Positions 53,911 through 62,277 of a stretch of 64,000 nucleotides of DNA are shown here, in pieces (position 1 is the stretch's first letter; each line of letters begins with the position of its first letter). The stretch is from Rhodocyclales bacterium (GTDB lineage Bacteria > Pseudomonadota > Gammaproteobacteria > Burkholderiales > Rhodocyclaceae): assembly GCA_016214145.1 (NCBI GenBank), contig JACRPA010000012.1, positions 62,001 to 126,000 of the forward strand, read 5' to 3'. Made by a program: the position numbers and the translations under genes. The notes under the pieces are model-generated. The model did no database searches. It worked only from the letters and a program-made list of their open reading frames with translations, and was not told the origin of the DNA.

Positions 53911-55224
53911 TTACCGCGCCCTTCTGTCCACCACCCGCCGCGCCTTGCCGACCGGGCGCTCGATGCTCGCCGTCGGCACCACGCGCACGCGGGCCGAGAT
54001 TCCGATGAACGACTTGATGTGGTGCTGCAGCTCGGCGGCGGCCTGCCGCTGCGCCGCTTCGCCCGAATTTCCCGCCTCCGGGCTCATCTCCACCTGCACC
54101 TCGATCTCGTCCATGTGCCGCGGCCGCGTCACCTCGATGACGTAGTGCGGGGCGAGGGCGGGGCTCTTCAGGATCAGCTCCTCGATCTGGCTGGGAAAGA
54201 CGTTCACGCCGCGGATGATCAGCATGTCGTCCGAGCGGCCGGCGAGTTTGTCCAGGCGGCGCATCGTCCGCGCCGCGCCGGGCAGCAGCCGGGTGAGGTC
54301 GCGCGTGCGGTAGCGGACCACCGGCAGCGCCTCCTTGGTCAGCGAGGTGATGACCAGCTCGCCGAATTCCCCGTCGGGCAGCACCTCGCCGGTCGACGGG
54401 TCGATGATCTCCGGGTAGAAGTGGTCCTCCCAGATCGTCGGGCCGTCCCGGGTCTCCAGGCACTCCATCGCCACGCCCGGGCCGATGATCTCGGAGAGCC
54501 CGTAGCACTCCATGACGTCGAGGGCCATGCGCGACTCGATCACCGCGCGCATCTCCCGCGTGCACGGCTCGCCGCCGGCCAGCGCCAGCTTCAGGCTGGT
54601 CGCCGCCGGGTCGATGCCCTGTTCGGCGAAGCCGTCGGCGAGCGTCAGCAGGTAGGTGGGCGTGCAGCAGATGATCTTCGGGCCGAAGTCGCCGATGAGC
54701 TGCACCTGCTTCTCGGTCTGGCCGCCCGACATCGGGATGACCGTACAGCCGAGGCGCTCGGCGCCGTAGTGGAAGCCCAGCCCGCCGGTGAACAGGCCGT
54801 AGCCGTTGCTGTTGTGCACGAGGTCGCCCGGCCGGCCGCCGGCGGCGAAAATCGAGCGCGCCATGACGTTCGCCCACATGTCGAGGTCGGCCCGCGTGTA
54901 GCCGACGACGGTGGGCTTGCCGGTGGTGCCGCTGGAGGCATGCAGGCGAATGATCTGATTGCGCGGCACGGCGAACAGGCCGAAGGGGTAGGCGTCGCGC
55001 AGGTCGCCCTTCGTGGTGAAGGGGAATTTCGCCAGGTCGCCCAGGGACTTGAGGTCGTCCGGGTGCGCCCCGGCCGCCTCGAACTTGCGGCGGACGGGTT
55101 CGACGTTCCGATACGCGTGGGCCAGCGACCACTGCATGCGTTTAAGCTGCAGGGCGGCGAGCGCGTCGCGGCTGGACGTTTCGACGGGGTCGTAGGCGTC
55201 CCCAAGTGCTTCTTTGCAACCCAT
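53911..55224 (-). CDS. padJ: Phenylacetate-CoA ligase
   Basis: A 437-residue AMP-forming ligase that turns phenylacetate, ATP and CoA into phenylacetyl-CoA. The ATP loop is LHASSGTTGKPTVVGYT (~94-110), with CYGLSEIIGPGV (~246-257), YRTRDLTRLLPG (~322-333) and the C-terminal GRSDDMLIIRGVNVFPSQIE (seen as RSDDMLIIRGVNVFP). It belongs to the PaaK/PadJ family; the anaerobic name is chosen from the padBCD neighbours. The start is uncertain: in-frame ATGs at 55266, 55248 and 55224 exist. 55224 gives the normal family start and leaves the FNR box at 55278 outside the gene. Confidence 0.9.
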   Translation of the reverse strand: MGCKEALGDAYDPVETSSRDALAALQLKRMQWSLAHAYRNVEPVRRKFEAAGAHPDDLKSLGDLAKFPFTTKGDLRDAYPFGLFAVPRNQIIRLHASSGTTGKPTVVGYTRADLDMWANVMARSIFAAGGRPGDLVHNSNGYGLFTGGLGFHYGAERLGCTVIPMSGGQTEKQVQLIGDFGPKIICCTPTYLLTLADGFAEQGIDPAATSLKLALAGGEPCTREMRAVIESRMALDVMECYGLSEIIGPGVAMECLETRDGPTIWEDHFYPEIIDPSTGEVLPDGEFGELVITSLTKEALPVVRYRTRDLTRLLPGAARTMRRLDKLAGRSDDMLIIRGVNVFPSQIEELILKSPALAPHYVIEVTRPRHMDEIEVQVEMSPEAGNSGEAAQRQAAAELQHHIKSFIGISARVRVVPTASIERPVGKARRVVDRRAR

Positions 55225-55277
55225 TTTCAACAGTTTACCCCAGGCCATCCCGGCATCGCCCGGCATTCCCGACGGGT

Positions 55278-55291
55278 TTGATCCACATCAA
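55278..55291. promoter_or_regulatory. Perfect FNR-type box between padJ and padB
   Basis: TTGATCCACATCAA, an exact match to TTGAT-N4-ATCAA, in the divergent region. For padB a class II position would put the start of transcription near 55326, within AT-rich DNA. Confidence 0.8.
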
Positions 55292-55462
55292 TCGCGAGCA
55301 TTGCAATTCTCCCAAAAATGATACAAAATAAACCAACAGTTATTCATAATATGAATCATCAAGCGGATTGCACGGTTGCCCGGCGCGGGTCCGGGCGGGC
55401 GCAATAAGGCCCGTAGCGGCAGGCAATCTTCGCGAATGGGCGGGTGGGCCAAGGAGGAGTCG

Positions 55463-55528
55463 ATGAAGGGCATTGCTGTCGGCATATCTGCCGAAAAACG
55501 TATCACGACGGCCGGGCGGGCCGCCTGA
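55463..55528 (+). CDS. Possible 21-residue leader peptide before padB
   Basis: An ATG with an excellent AAGGAGGAG ribosome site opens a 21-codon frame that ends in TGA at 55526-55528, two bases before the padB ATG. It is out of frame with padB. padB itself has a poor ribosome site, so translational coupling through this short frame is likely. The peptide (MKGIAVGISAEKR and a short Thr/Ala/Arg tail) has no recognisable function. Confidence 0.5.
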   Translation: MKGIAVGISAEKRITTAGRAA

Positions 55529-55530
55529 CC

Positions 55531-58269
55531 ATGGCCGCCGCGAAATCCGTCAAGAAGGTTCCGCAGTACTGCTACCAGTGCGTGGCGGGCCCCGATCTGC
55601 TCACCGTCAAGGTGGAGGACGGCGTCGCCACCGAGGTCGAGCCGAACTTCTCCGCCTGCGACGTGCATCCCGGCGCCGGCAAGTGCTGCGTCAAGGCCTA
55701 CGGCATCATCCAGAAGACCTACAGCCCGAACCGGCTGCTCGCCCCGATGAAGCGCACCAACCCGAAGAAGGGGCGCCACGAGGATCCCGGCTTCGTGCCG
55801 ATTTCCTGGGACGAGGCCTTCGACATCATCGGCGCGAAGATGAAGGAGATCCGCGCCAGGGGGCTCACCAACGAGTACGGCTATCCACGCGCGGCGGCCA
55901 GCTTCGGCGGCGGCGGCATTCCCACCTACTACATGGGCACCTTCCCGGCCTTCCTCGCCGCCTGGGGGCCGGTGGATTTCAGCTACGGCAGCGGCCAGGG
56001 CGTCAGCTGCACGCATTCCGAGCACCTCTACGGCGAGCTGTGGCACCGCGCCTTCACCGTCTGCCCGGACACCCCGAGCTGCAACTACGTGCTCTCCTTC
56101 GGCGCCAACGTCGAGGCCTCGGGCGGCGTGGTCGGCGCCTGGCGCCACGGCGTGGCGCGCGAGCGGGGCATGAAGCGCGTCCAGTTCGAGCCGCACCTGT
56201 CGGTCACCGGCGCCGCCTCGGCCGAATGGGTGCCCATCAAGCCCAAGACCGATGCCGCCTTTCTCTTCGGGCTGGTCCATGTCCTGGTGCGCGAGATGCC
56301 GCGCGAAAAGCTCGACGTGCCCTTCCTCAAGCAGCACACCGGCTCGCCCTACCTGATCGGCCCCAACGGCTTCTACCTGCGCGACCCGGCGACGAGGAAG
56401 CCCCTGCTGTGGGACCTGAAGCGCAATGCCGCCGTGCCCTTCGACACGCCCGACACAGACCCGGCCCTCGACGGCGCGTTCACCCTCGATGCCATCGAAG
56501 TCGGCGCCGACGAAGAGACGTGGACCCACCGCGGCCTCGCGGCCGAGACGGCCTTCGGCAAGCTGGTCGAGCGCATGCGGCCCTACACGCCCGAGTGGGC
56601 GGAGCAGACCTGCGACGTCAGGAGCGGCACGGTGCGCCGCATCGCCGCCGAGTACGTCGAGCAGGCCCGGGTGGGCGCGACGGTCGAGATCGACGGGGAG
56701 ACGCTGCCCTACCGGCCGGTGTCCATCCAGTTCGGCCGGACGGTGAACAACGGCTGGGGCGCCTACGAATGCTGCTGGGCGCGCACTCTGATGGCCTGCC
56801 TGGTCGGCGGCCTGGAGGTGCCGGGCGGCACCCTCGGCACCACGGTGCGGCTGAACCGGCCGGCGACGACGCGGCAGGCGAGCGTCAGGATCAACGAGGA
56901 CGGCTTCATGTTTTACCCCATGAACCCGACCGACAAGGCGAATTGGGCCGCCAAGCCCAAGGTGCGCAATGCCCACGACACCATGGTGCCCCTGTCGGCG
57001 AGCTCGCCCTGGAGCACAGCGCTCGGCCCGACCCACTTCTCGTGGATGTTCCAGAAGGAGTCGCCCGACGAGAACTGGCCCAAGGTCACGCCGCCCGACA
57101 TCTGGTTCTGCTACCGCACCAATCCCTCGATTTCCTTCTGGGACACCAAGGAGCTCTCCAAGCGCATCGCCGAATTCCCCTTCATCGTGGCCTTCGCCTA
57201 CAACCGCGACGAGACCAACCACATGGCGGATGTCCTGCTGCCCGAGTGCACCGACATCGAGAGCACGCAGCTGATCCGCGTCGGCGGCAGCAAGTTCATC
57301 GAGCAGTTCTGGGACCACGAAGGATTCGCCCTGCGCCAGCCCGCCGTGGCGCCGGCGGGGGCGACGCGCGACTTCACCGAGATCGCCACGGAGCTGGCGG
57401 TGCGGGCCGGCCTCCTCGAGCAGTACAACGAAGCCATCAACCGCGGCTCGGCCTGCGTGCGGCTGTCTTCCGACCAATACGACTTTTCGCTCGACCCGAA
57501 ACAGCGGCACGATGCGCAGACGATCTGGGACCGCACCTGCCGCGCCGCCAGCGCCGAACTGACCGAAGGCAGGGAGAGCGACGGGCTGGACTGGTTCAAG
57601 GAGCACGGCCTGCGCACCCGCCCGATCTCGCGCCTGTCCTGGTATCTGTTCCCCGAACTGAGGAAGAAGGGCATCCGCTTCGAGATGCCGTTCCAGGAGC
57701 GCCTCTATCGCGTCGGCGTCGAGCTGGGCCACCGCCTGCACGAGCAGGGCATCAAGTGGTGGGATGTGCAGCTCGAGGAGTACGGCGGGCTGCCGAAGGT
57801 GATGGATTTCCCCGGCATCTGGGAGCAGGAGACCGTCCGGCAGGCCGGCGCCGGCGCGCTGGCCGACTACCCCTTCTGGCTCATCACCTCGCGCAGCATG
57901 CAGTACGCATGGGGCAGCAACGTCGGCGTCCCGCTGATGAACGAGGTTTCCGGCAACGTGCGCGGCAGCAAGGGCGTGCTCATCAACCGCCGCAGGGCGC
58001 AGGAACTGGGCATCGAGGAGGGCGACATCGTCGAGGTGAGCTCCTACGTCGGCGCCACTCGGGGACCGGCGATGCTGGCCGAGGGCATCCGCGCCGACAC
58101 CCTGCTGATGATGGGCCAGTTCGACCATTGGGCCACCCCCTACGCCAAGGACCTGCACAAGCCGAGCATGAACAGCCTGATCCCGATGTCGATGGCGCTC
58201 ACCGACTCCACCGGCTCCTCGGCCGACATCGTGCGCGTCGGCGTGAAGAAGCTGGAGGCGGCGTCATGA
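55531..58269 (+). CDS. padB: Phenylacetyl-CoA:acceptor oxidoreductase, molybdopterin subunit
   Basis: A 912-residue member of the DMSO reductase family. With PadC and PadD it oxidises phenylacetyl-CoA to phenylglyoxylate with release of CoA, passing electrons to quinone. The N-terminus has a Cys cluster for [4Fe-4S] (YCYQC, SACDVH, KCCVKAYG, ~13-58). The catalytic region holds SYGSGQGVSCTHSEHL (~150-165), and the C-terminal cofactor-cap domain has LINRRRAQELGIEEGDIVEV. No Tat signal is seen, which implies a cytoplasmic enzyme as reported for this type. The start follows a short upstream frame (55463-55528). Its stop region carries a near copy of the two-part motif. Confidence 0.9.
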   Translation: MAAAKSVKKVPQYCYQCVAGPDLLTVKVEDGVATEVEPNFSACDVHPGAGKCCVKAYGIIQKTYSPNRLLAPMKRTNPKKGRHEDPGFVPISWDEAFDIIGAKMKEIRARGLTNEYGYPRAAASFGGGGIPTYYMGTFPAFLAAWGPVDFSYGSGQGVSCTHSEHLYGELWHRAFTVCPDTPSCNYVLSFGANVEASGGVVGAWRHGVARERGMKRVQFEPHLSVTGAASAEWVPIKPKTDAAFLFGLVHVLVREMPREKLDVPFLKQHTGSPYLIGPNGFYLRDPATRKPLLWDLKRNAAVPFDTPDTDPALDGAFTLDAIEVGADEETWTHRGLAAETAFGKLVERMRPYTPEWAEQTCDVRSGTVRRIAAEYVEQARVGATVEIDGETLPYRPVSIQFGRTVNNGWGAYECCWARTLMACLVGGLEVPGGTLGTTVRLNRPATTRQASVRINEDGFMFYPMNPTDKANWAAKPKVRNAHDTMVPLSASSPWSTALGPTHFSWMFQKESPDENWPKVTPPDIWFCYRTNPSISFWDTKELSKRIAEFPFIVAFAYNRDETNHMADVLLPECTDIESTQLIRVGGSKFIEQFWDHEGFALRQPAVAPAGATRDFTEIATELAVRAGLLEQYNEAINRGSACVRLSSDQYDFSLDPKQRHDAQTIWDRTCRAASAELTEGRESDGLDWFKEHGLRTRPISRLSWYLFPELRKKGIRFEMPFQERLYRVGVELGHRLHEQGIKWWDVQLEEYGGLPKVMDFPGIWEQETVRQAGAGALADYPFWLITSRSMQYAWGSNVGVPLMNEVSGNVRGSKGVLINRRRAQELGIEEGDIVEVSSYVGATRGPAMLAEGIRADTLLMMGQFDHWATPYAKDLHKPSMNSLIPMSMALTDSTGSSADIVRVGVKKLEAAS

Positions 58270-58282
58270 GGCGACTGACTTT
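58259..58282 (-). repeat. Dispersed two-part motif, near copy
   Basis: AAAGTCAGT-N9-ACGCCG on the minus strand (one mismatch in the second half-site), spanning the padB stop codon. Confidence 0.6.
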
Positions 58283-58291
58283 TTTGGGATA

Positions 58292-58356
58292 TGTGGGAGC
58301 GGCCTACCGGCCGCGATTCGGGCTGTCGGTATCGCGGCCAGTAGGCCGCTCCTACA
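58292..58356. repeat. Type C palindromic repeat between padB and padC
   Basis: TGTGGGAGCGGCCTACCGGC, core, GGCCAGTAGGCCGCTCCTACA: an inverted repeat of the kind common in Pseudomonas and relatives. Its end runs into the padC ribosome site (CTACAGGGAGA). Confidence 0.8.
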
Positions 58357-58369
58357 GGGAGATCGTCTG

Positions 58370-59017
58370 ATGGCAAGGTTCATCATGACTGTCGACCTGC
58401 GCCGCTGCATCGGCTGCCAGACCTGCACGGTCGCCTGCCGCCACGCCAACGCCACGCCGCCGGACGTGCAGTGGCGCAAGGTGCTCGACATCGAGACCGG
58501 CGAATTTCCCGACGTGCGGCGCAGCTTCGTGCCGACCGGCTGCATGCACTGCGGCGATCCGCCCTGCATGCACGTCTGCCCGTCGACCGCCACCTACCAG
58601 CGTGCGGACGGCATCGTCGACATCAATTACGATCTGTGCATCGGCTGCGGCTACTGCGCCGTGGCCTGTCCCTACCAGGCGCGCTACATCTCGCACAAGC
58701 GCGAGTTCGCCTACGGCGACAAGCCGACCGCGCAGGAGGCGGCGCGCTTCGACGCGCGGCGCATGAACGTGGCGACCAAGTGCACCTTCTGCAGCGACCG
58801 CGTCGACGTGGCGAAAGAGAAGGGCCTGACGCCGGGCGTCGATCCCGAGGTGACGCCAGCCTGCGTGAACTCCTGCATCGCCGGCGTGCTGGCCTTCGGC
58901 GATCGCGAGGACGCCAACAGCAACGTCTCGCAGTTGCTGGCCGAGAACCAGTTCTTCCGCATGCACGAGGAGCTGGGCACCGATCCGGGCATGTATTACA
59001 TCTTCGATAAAAAATGA
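58370..59017 (+). CDS. padC: Phenylacetyl-CoA:acceptor oxidoreductase, iron-sulfur subunit
   Basis: A 215-residue DmsB/NrfC-like protein with four [4Fe-4S] motifs: CIGCQTCTVACRHAN (~13-27), CMHCGDPPCMHVCPS (~64-78), CIGCGYCAVACPYQ (~96-109), and CTFCSDRV...CVNSC (~140-165). It passes electrons from PadB to the membrane subunit PadD. The start ATG follows GGGAGA that belongs to the edge of the type C repeat. Length is normal. Confidence 0.93.
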   Translation: MARFIMTVDLRRCIGCQTCTVACRHANATPPDVQWRKVLDIETGEFPDVRRSFVPTGCMHCGDPPCMHVCPSTATYQRADGIVDINYDLCIGCGYCAVACPYQARYISHKREFAYGDKPTAQEAARFDARRMNVATKCTFCSDRVDVAKEKGLTPGVDPEVTPACVNSCIAGVLAFGDREDANSNVSQLLAENQFFRMHEELGTDPGMYYIFDKK

Positions 59018-59030
59018 AAACCGCTTCTGA

Positions 59031-59119
59031 CGCAAAGCGCGCAAAGACGCTAAGGACGCAAAGAGATGCTTTATTGAGTGGTTTCTTTGCGATCTTTGCG
59101 TCTTTGCGTCCTTTGCGTT
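59031..59119. repeat. Type E repeat (CGCAAAG...CTTTGCG) between padC and padD
   Basis: CGCAAAGCGCGCAAAGACGC, AT-rich core, GCGTCTTTGCGTCCTTTGCG: tandem CGCAAAG-like units in inverted arrangement forming a long imperfect hairpin. Confidence 0.75.
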
Positions 59120-59138
59120 GAGAGAGATTGGGTTTCTG

Positions 59139-60032
59139 ATGAAAACGAACATACAACCCGGCCGCATCACCCCCTGGCACCAGACCAACTGGGACTGGCG
59201 CGCCGCCTGCAACTTCATCGGCGGCGGCAGCGGCACCGGGCTGCTGTTCTTCGCCACGCTGGCCGCCGGCTCGGCCGACAGCTACCGGATCATGGCCCTG
59301 ATCGCGCTGGCCCTCGTCGGCGGCGGCCTGACCTGCGTCTGGCTGGAAATCGGCCGGCCGTTGCGCGCCATCAACCTCTTCTTCCATCCGCAGACTTCGT
59401 GGATGACGCGCGAAGGCATCGTCGCGGCGCCGCTGTTCCTCTGCGCGCTGGCCGCCGTCTGGTTCGGCGGCGGGGCGCTCGTCGGCATTGCCGCGCTGCT
59501 TGGCGTCGCCTTCCTCTATTGCCAGGGACGCATCCTTCAGGCTTCCAAGGGCATTCCCGCCTGGCGCGAGCCGAAGATCATCTCCCTCATCCTCGCCGCC
59601 GGCTTTGCCGAGGGCGCAGGGCTGGCCGCGGCCCTGGCGGCCGTCCTGCCCGGCGTCTCGCCGCGCTGGCTGGCCGGCGCGCTGCTCGGCGCGCTGATCC
59701 TGCGCCGCCTCGCCTGGATGCTGTATTTCAAGGCGCTGGAGCAGAATGGCGCGCCAAGGAAAGCGCTCGATGTCCTGCGCTCCTTCGGCGCGAAATTCGA
59801 GATGATCGGCCAGCTGGCGCCGGAGATGCTGGTCGTCGCGGGAATTTTCTACGGCGAGGTAATGCCGTATTTCGTCGTGCTGGCCGGCCTGGCTGCGGCG
59901 GCGAGCGGCTGGTGGCTGAAGTTCACCATCGTCGCGCGCGCGGCCTACAATCAGGGTTATGCGTTGCCGGTCCTGCCCGTGCGCGGTCAGGGCGAGGTCA
60001 AGCCGGGCGTCAAGCCGGGCTGGACGAAGTAG
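59139..60032 (+). CDS. padD: Phenylacetyl-CoA:acceptor oxidoreductase, membrane anchor
   Basis: A 297-residue DmsC/NrfD-type integral membrane protein with about eight hydrophobic helices. The N-terminus TPWHQTNWDWRAACNFIGGG and the SWMTREG motif (~85-91) are as in DmsC-like subunits that oxidise or reduce quinone. It completes the padBCD complex. The start at 59139 follows the repeat; AGAGAGA about 16 bases upstream is a weak ribosome site. The TAG stop comes from a type A repeat. Confidence 0.88.
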   Translation: MKTNIQPGRITPWHQTNWDWRAACNFIGGGSGTGLLFFATLAAGSADSYRIMALIALALVGGGLTCVWLEIGRPLRAINLFFHPQTSWMTREGIVAAPLFLCALAAVWFGGGALVGIAALLGVAFLYCQGRILQASKGIPAWREPKIISLILAAGFAEGAGLAAALAAVLPGVSPRWLAGALLGALILRRLAWMLYFKALEQNGAPRKALDVLRSFGAKFEMIGQLAPEMLVVAGIFYGEVMPYFVVLAGLAAAASGWWLKFTIVARAAYNQGYALPVLPVRGQGEVKPGVKPGWTK

Positions 60033-60109
60033 GTCGGCCAGTAGGTCGGCCTTCAGGCCGACAAGGGCGGCTGACCTGGCGGCCGGCGTCGGGCTGAAGC
60101 CCGACCTAC
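60029..60109. repeat. Type A palindromic repeat between padD and padE
   Basis: A doubled left end (GTAGGTCGGCCA then GTAGGTCGGCCTTCAGGCC), core, CGGGCTGAAGCCCGACCTAC. It provides the padD stop codon. Confidence 0.85.
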
Positions 60110-60123
60110 GGAGGAGAACGGGG

Positions 60124-60696
60124 ATGTACGAGATCAGAATCCATGGCCGCGGCGGCCAGGGCGCCGTGATGGCAGGCGGCATTCTTGCAACTGCCATGGT
60201 CAACGAAGGCAAATACGTCGTCGCCGTGCCGTCCTTCGGCTTCGAGCGGCGCGGCGCGCCGGTGGCGAGCTTCCTGCGCATGGACACGCGCGAGATCCGC
60301 CAGATGACCAACATCTACCGGCCCGACTGTGTGCTGTGCATCGACCCCACGGTCGGCCGCGCGGTGAACGTCTTCGACGGCATCCGCGACAACAGCACCT
60401 GGATCCAGACCACCGCCAAGCCCATCGGTGAACTGGCCGTGCCGGACAAGGTGACCACCGTCGGCCTGTGCGACGCCGTGGCCATCGCGCTGGACATCTT
60501 CAAGCGCCCCATCACCAACACCCTCATGCTCGGCGCCTTCGCCAAAACCACCGGCCTCGTCTCGCTCGATTCCCTGCGCGCCGCGGTGGAGGATTCCGAC
60601 TTCCGCGACGCCGGCCTGCAGCAGAACCTGCTGGCTTTGGAGCGCGGCTACAACGAGACGGTCGTGCATACGTTTGAAAGGCGGGAAGCGGCATGA
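60124..60696 (+). CDS. padE: Phenylglyoxylate dehydrogenase, gamma subunit
   Basis: A 190-residue gamma-type subunit of the 2-oxoacid:acceptor oxidoreductase family. The hallmark is MYEIRIHGRGGQGAVMAGGIL (seen as IRIHGRGGQGAVMAGG, ~4-19) with SFGFERRGAPVASF (~38-51). In the phenylglyoxylate enzyme it works with PadF, PadG, PadH and PadI to convert phenylglyoxylate, CoA and NAD+ to benzoyl-CoA, CO2 and NADH. It overlaps padF by four bases (ATGA). Confidence 0.9.
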   Translation: MYEIRIHGRGGQGAVMAGGILATAMVNEGKYVVAVPSFGFERRGAPVASFLRMDTREIRQMTNIYRPDCVLCIDPTVGRAVNVFDGIRDNSTWIQTTAKPIGELAVPDKVTTVGLCDAVAIALDIFKRPITNTLMLGAFAKTTGLVSLDSLRAAVEDSDFRDAGLQQNLLALERGYNETVVHTFERREAA

Positions 60697-60983
60697 AGCA
60701 GCAGTCCTACCCCATGTTCGATTCGTCGCAGATCCCCGGCGACCTGTGTCCCATCGCCACGAAAATGAACCCCATGCTGCCGGGCGACTGGCGCAGCATG
60801 AAGCCGGTGGTCGACCGCGCCAAGTGCGTCAAGTGCGCCGTCTGCTGGCTCTACTGCCCGGTGCAGTGCGTCGTCGAGAAGGCCGCCTGGTTCGATTTCA
60901 ACCTCGCCACCTGCAAGGGCTGCGGCATCTGCGCCACGGAATGCCCGCAGCGGGCGATTACGATGGTCGGGGAGGGCGCATGA
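60693..60983 (+). CDS. padF: Phenylglyoxylate dehydrogenase, delta ferredoxin subunit
   Basis: A 96-residue subunit with two [4Fe-4S] motifs: CVKCAVCWLYCPVQC (~45-59) and CKGCGICATECPQ (~74-86). This is the PorD-like arrangement of four-subunit oxoacid oxidoreductases. It carries electrons from the thiamine site toward PadH. It overlaps both padE and padG by four bases, a fully coupled gene trio. Confidence 0.93.
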   Translation: MKQQSYPMFDSSQIPGDLCPIATKMNPMLPGDWRSMKPVVDRAKCVKCAVCWLYCPVQCVVEKAAWFDFNLATCKGCGICATECPQRAITMVGEGA

Positions 60984-62203
60984 GTGCCGTGCTCAAACCC
61001 AAATCGAAAGCCATCGTCTGCGACGGCAACGAGGCCGCCGCCTGGGCGGTGACCCTGGCGCGCGTCGACATGGTGGCGGTGTACCCGATCACGCCGCAGT
61101 CCTCGCTGGTCGAGTACCTCGCCAAGTTCGTCGCCGACGGCAAGCTCAACGCCGAGATCGTCGACGTCGAGGGCGAGCACTCGGTGCTCTCCGTGCTGCA
61201 CGGCGGCGTGCTGGCCGGCGCGCGCGCCTACACAGGCACCTGCGGTCCCGGCCTGGCCTTCATGTTCGAGCCGTATCTGCGCACGCCCGGCATGCGCATG
61301 CCGCTGGTGATGTCCATCGTCACGCGCGACACCCTGACGCCGCAGAGCGTCTGGGGCGGCCACCAGGACGCCATGAGCGTGCGCGAGGTCGGCTGGATCC
61401 AGATGTACTGCGAGACCGTGCAGGAGGTGCTCGACACCACCATCATGGCCTACAAGGTCTCCGAGCACCGCGACGTCATGCTGCCGGTGAACGTCTGCCA
61501 CGACGGCAACTACCTCTCCTACGGCGCGACCCGCGTCGAGCTGCCGACGCAGGAGGAGGTCGACGCCTTCCTGCCGCCGCCCTCGGTCAACTGGCACGCC
61601 GCCCTCGATCCCTCGCGGCCGATGGCCGTCGACCCGCTCACCGGCGGCGCCGGCGGGCCGGGCCCGTCGCTGTTCGTGCGCTACCGCAAGGGCCAGTGCT
61701 CGGGCATGCAGCACGCGCTGGCCGCCATCGAGGCCGCCCACGAGGACTGGGCCCGCATCGTCGGCCGCCGCCATGCGCCGCTGGTGGAGTCCTACCGCAT
61801 GGACGACGCCGAGGTGGCGCTCGTCACCCTCGGCTCCATGACCGGCGCCGGCAAGGACGCGGTGGACGAAGCCCGCGACCGCGGCGAACGCGTCGGCCTC
61901 GTCAAGGTGAAAACGTATCGCCCCTTCCCGGTGCAGGCCGTCGCCCGCGCGCTTTCCGGCGTCAAGGCGGTCGGCGTCGTCGACCGCTCGGTGAGCTTCG
62001 GCTGGAACTGCGGCCCGCTCTACCAGGACGTCATCGCTGCGCTGCAGTTCGCCGCGCAGCGTCCCGCCGCCATGAGCTTCATCGGCGGCCTGGCCGGCGC
62101 CGACATCACCACCGACCACTTCGGCCGCGTCATCGAGCGCACGCAGGCGCTGGCCAGGGACGGCCAGGTCGGCGAGACGGTGTGGCTGAACGAAAAGGAT
62201 TGA
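60980..62203 (+). CDS. padG: Phenylglyoxylate dehydrogenase, alpha subunit
   Basis: A 407-residue PorA-like subunit. It has GNEAAAWAVTLARVDMVAVYPITPQSSLVEYLA (seen as VYPITPQSSLVEYLA, ~34-48), EGEHSVLSVLHGGVLAGARAYTGT and the later VGVVDRSVSFGWN (~332-344), as in pyruvate:ferredoxin oxidoreductase alpha chains. The beta (ThDP-binding) partner is not visible before the window ends. The start at 60980 gives the ATGA overlap with padF. Confidence 0.92.
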   Translation: MSAVLKPKSKAIVCDGNEAAAWAVTLARVDMVAVYPITPQSSLVEYLAKFVADGKLNAEIVDVEGEHSVLSVLHGGVLAGARAYTGTCGPGLAFMFEPYLRTPGMRMPLVMSIVTRDTLTPQSVWGGHQDAMSVREVGWIQMYCETVQEVLDTTIMAYKVSEHRDVMLPVNVCHDGNYLSYGATRVELPTQEEVDAFLPPPSVNWHAALDPSRPMAVDPLTGGAGGPGPSLFVRYRKGQCSGMQHALAAIEAAHEDWARIVGRRHAPLVESYRMDDAEVALVTLGSMTGAGKDAVDEARDRGERVGLVKVKTYRPFPVQAVARALSGVKAVGVVDRSVSFGWNCGPLYQDVIAALQFAAQRPAAMSFIGGLAGADITTDHFGRVIERTQALARDGQVGETVWLNEKD

Positions 62204-62212
62204 TGGAACCCT

Positions 62213-62262
62213 GTAGGTCGGGCTTCAGCCCGACGCCTGAGTCGGCCTGAAGGCCGACCTAC
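62213..62262. repeat. Type A palindromic repeat between padG and padH
   Basis: GTAGGTCGGGCTTCAGCCCG, very short core, GTCGGCCTGAAGGCCGACC then TAC. Here it lies ten bases after the stop codon and does not supply it. Confidence 0.85.
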
Positions 62263-62277
62263 ATTACGGAGCACAGG

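Noticed and set aside
59031-59119. CRISPR or tandem-repeat array from CGCAAAG units
   Set aside because: Units are short, irregular and arranged as a single inverted repeat; no spacers.
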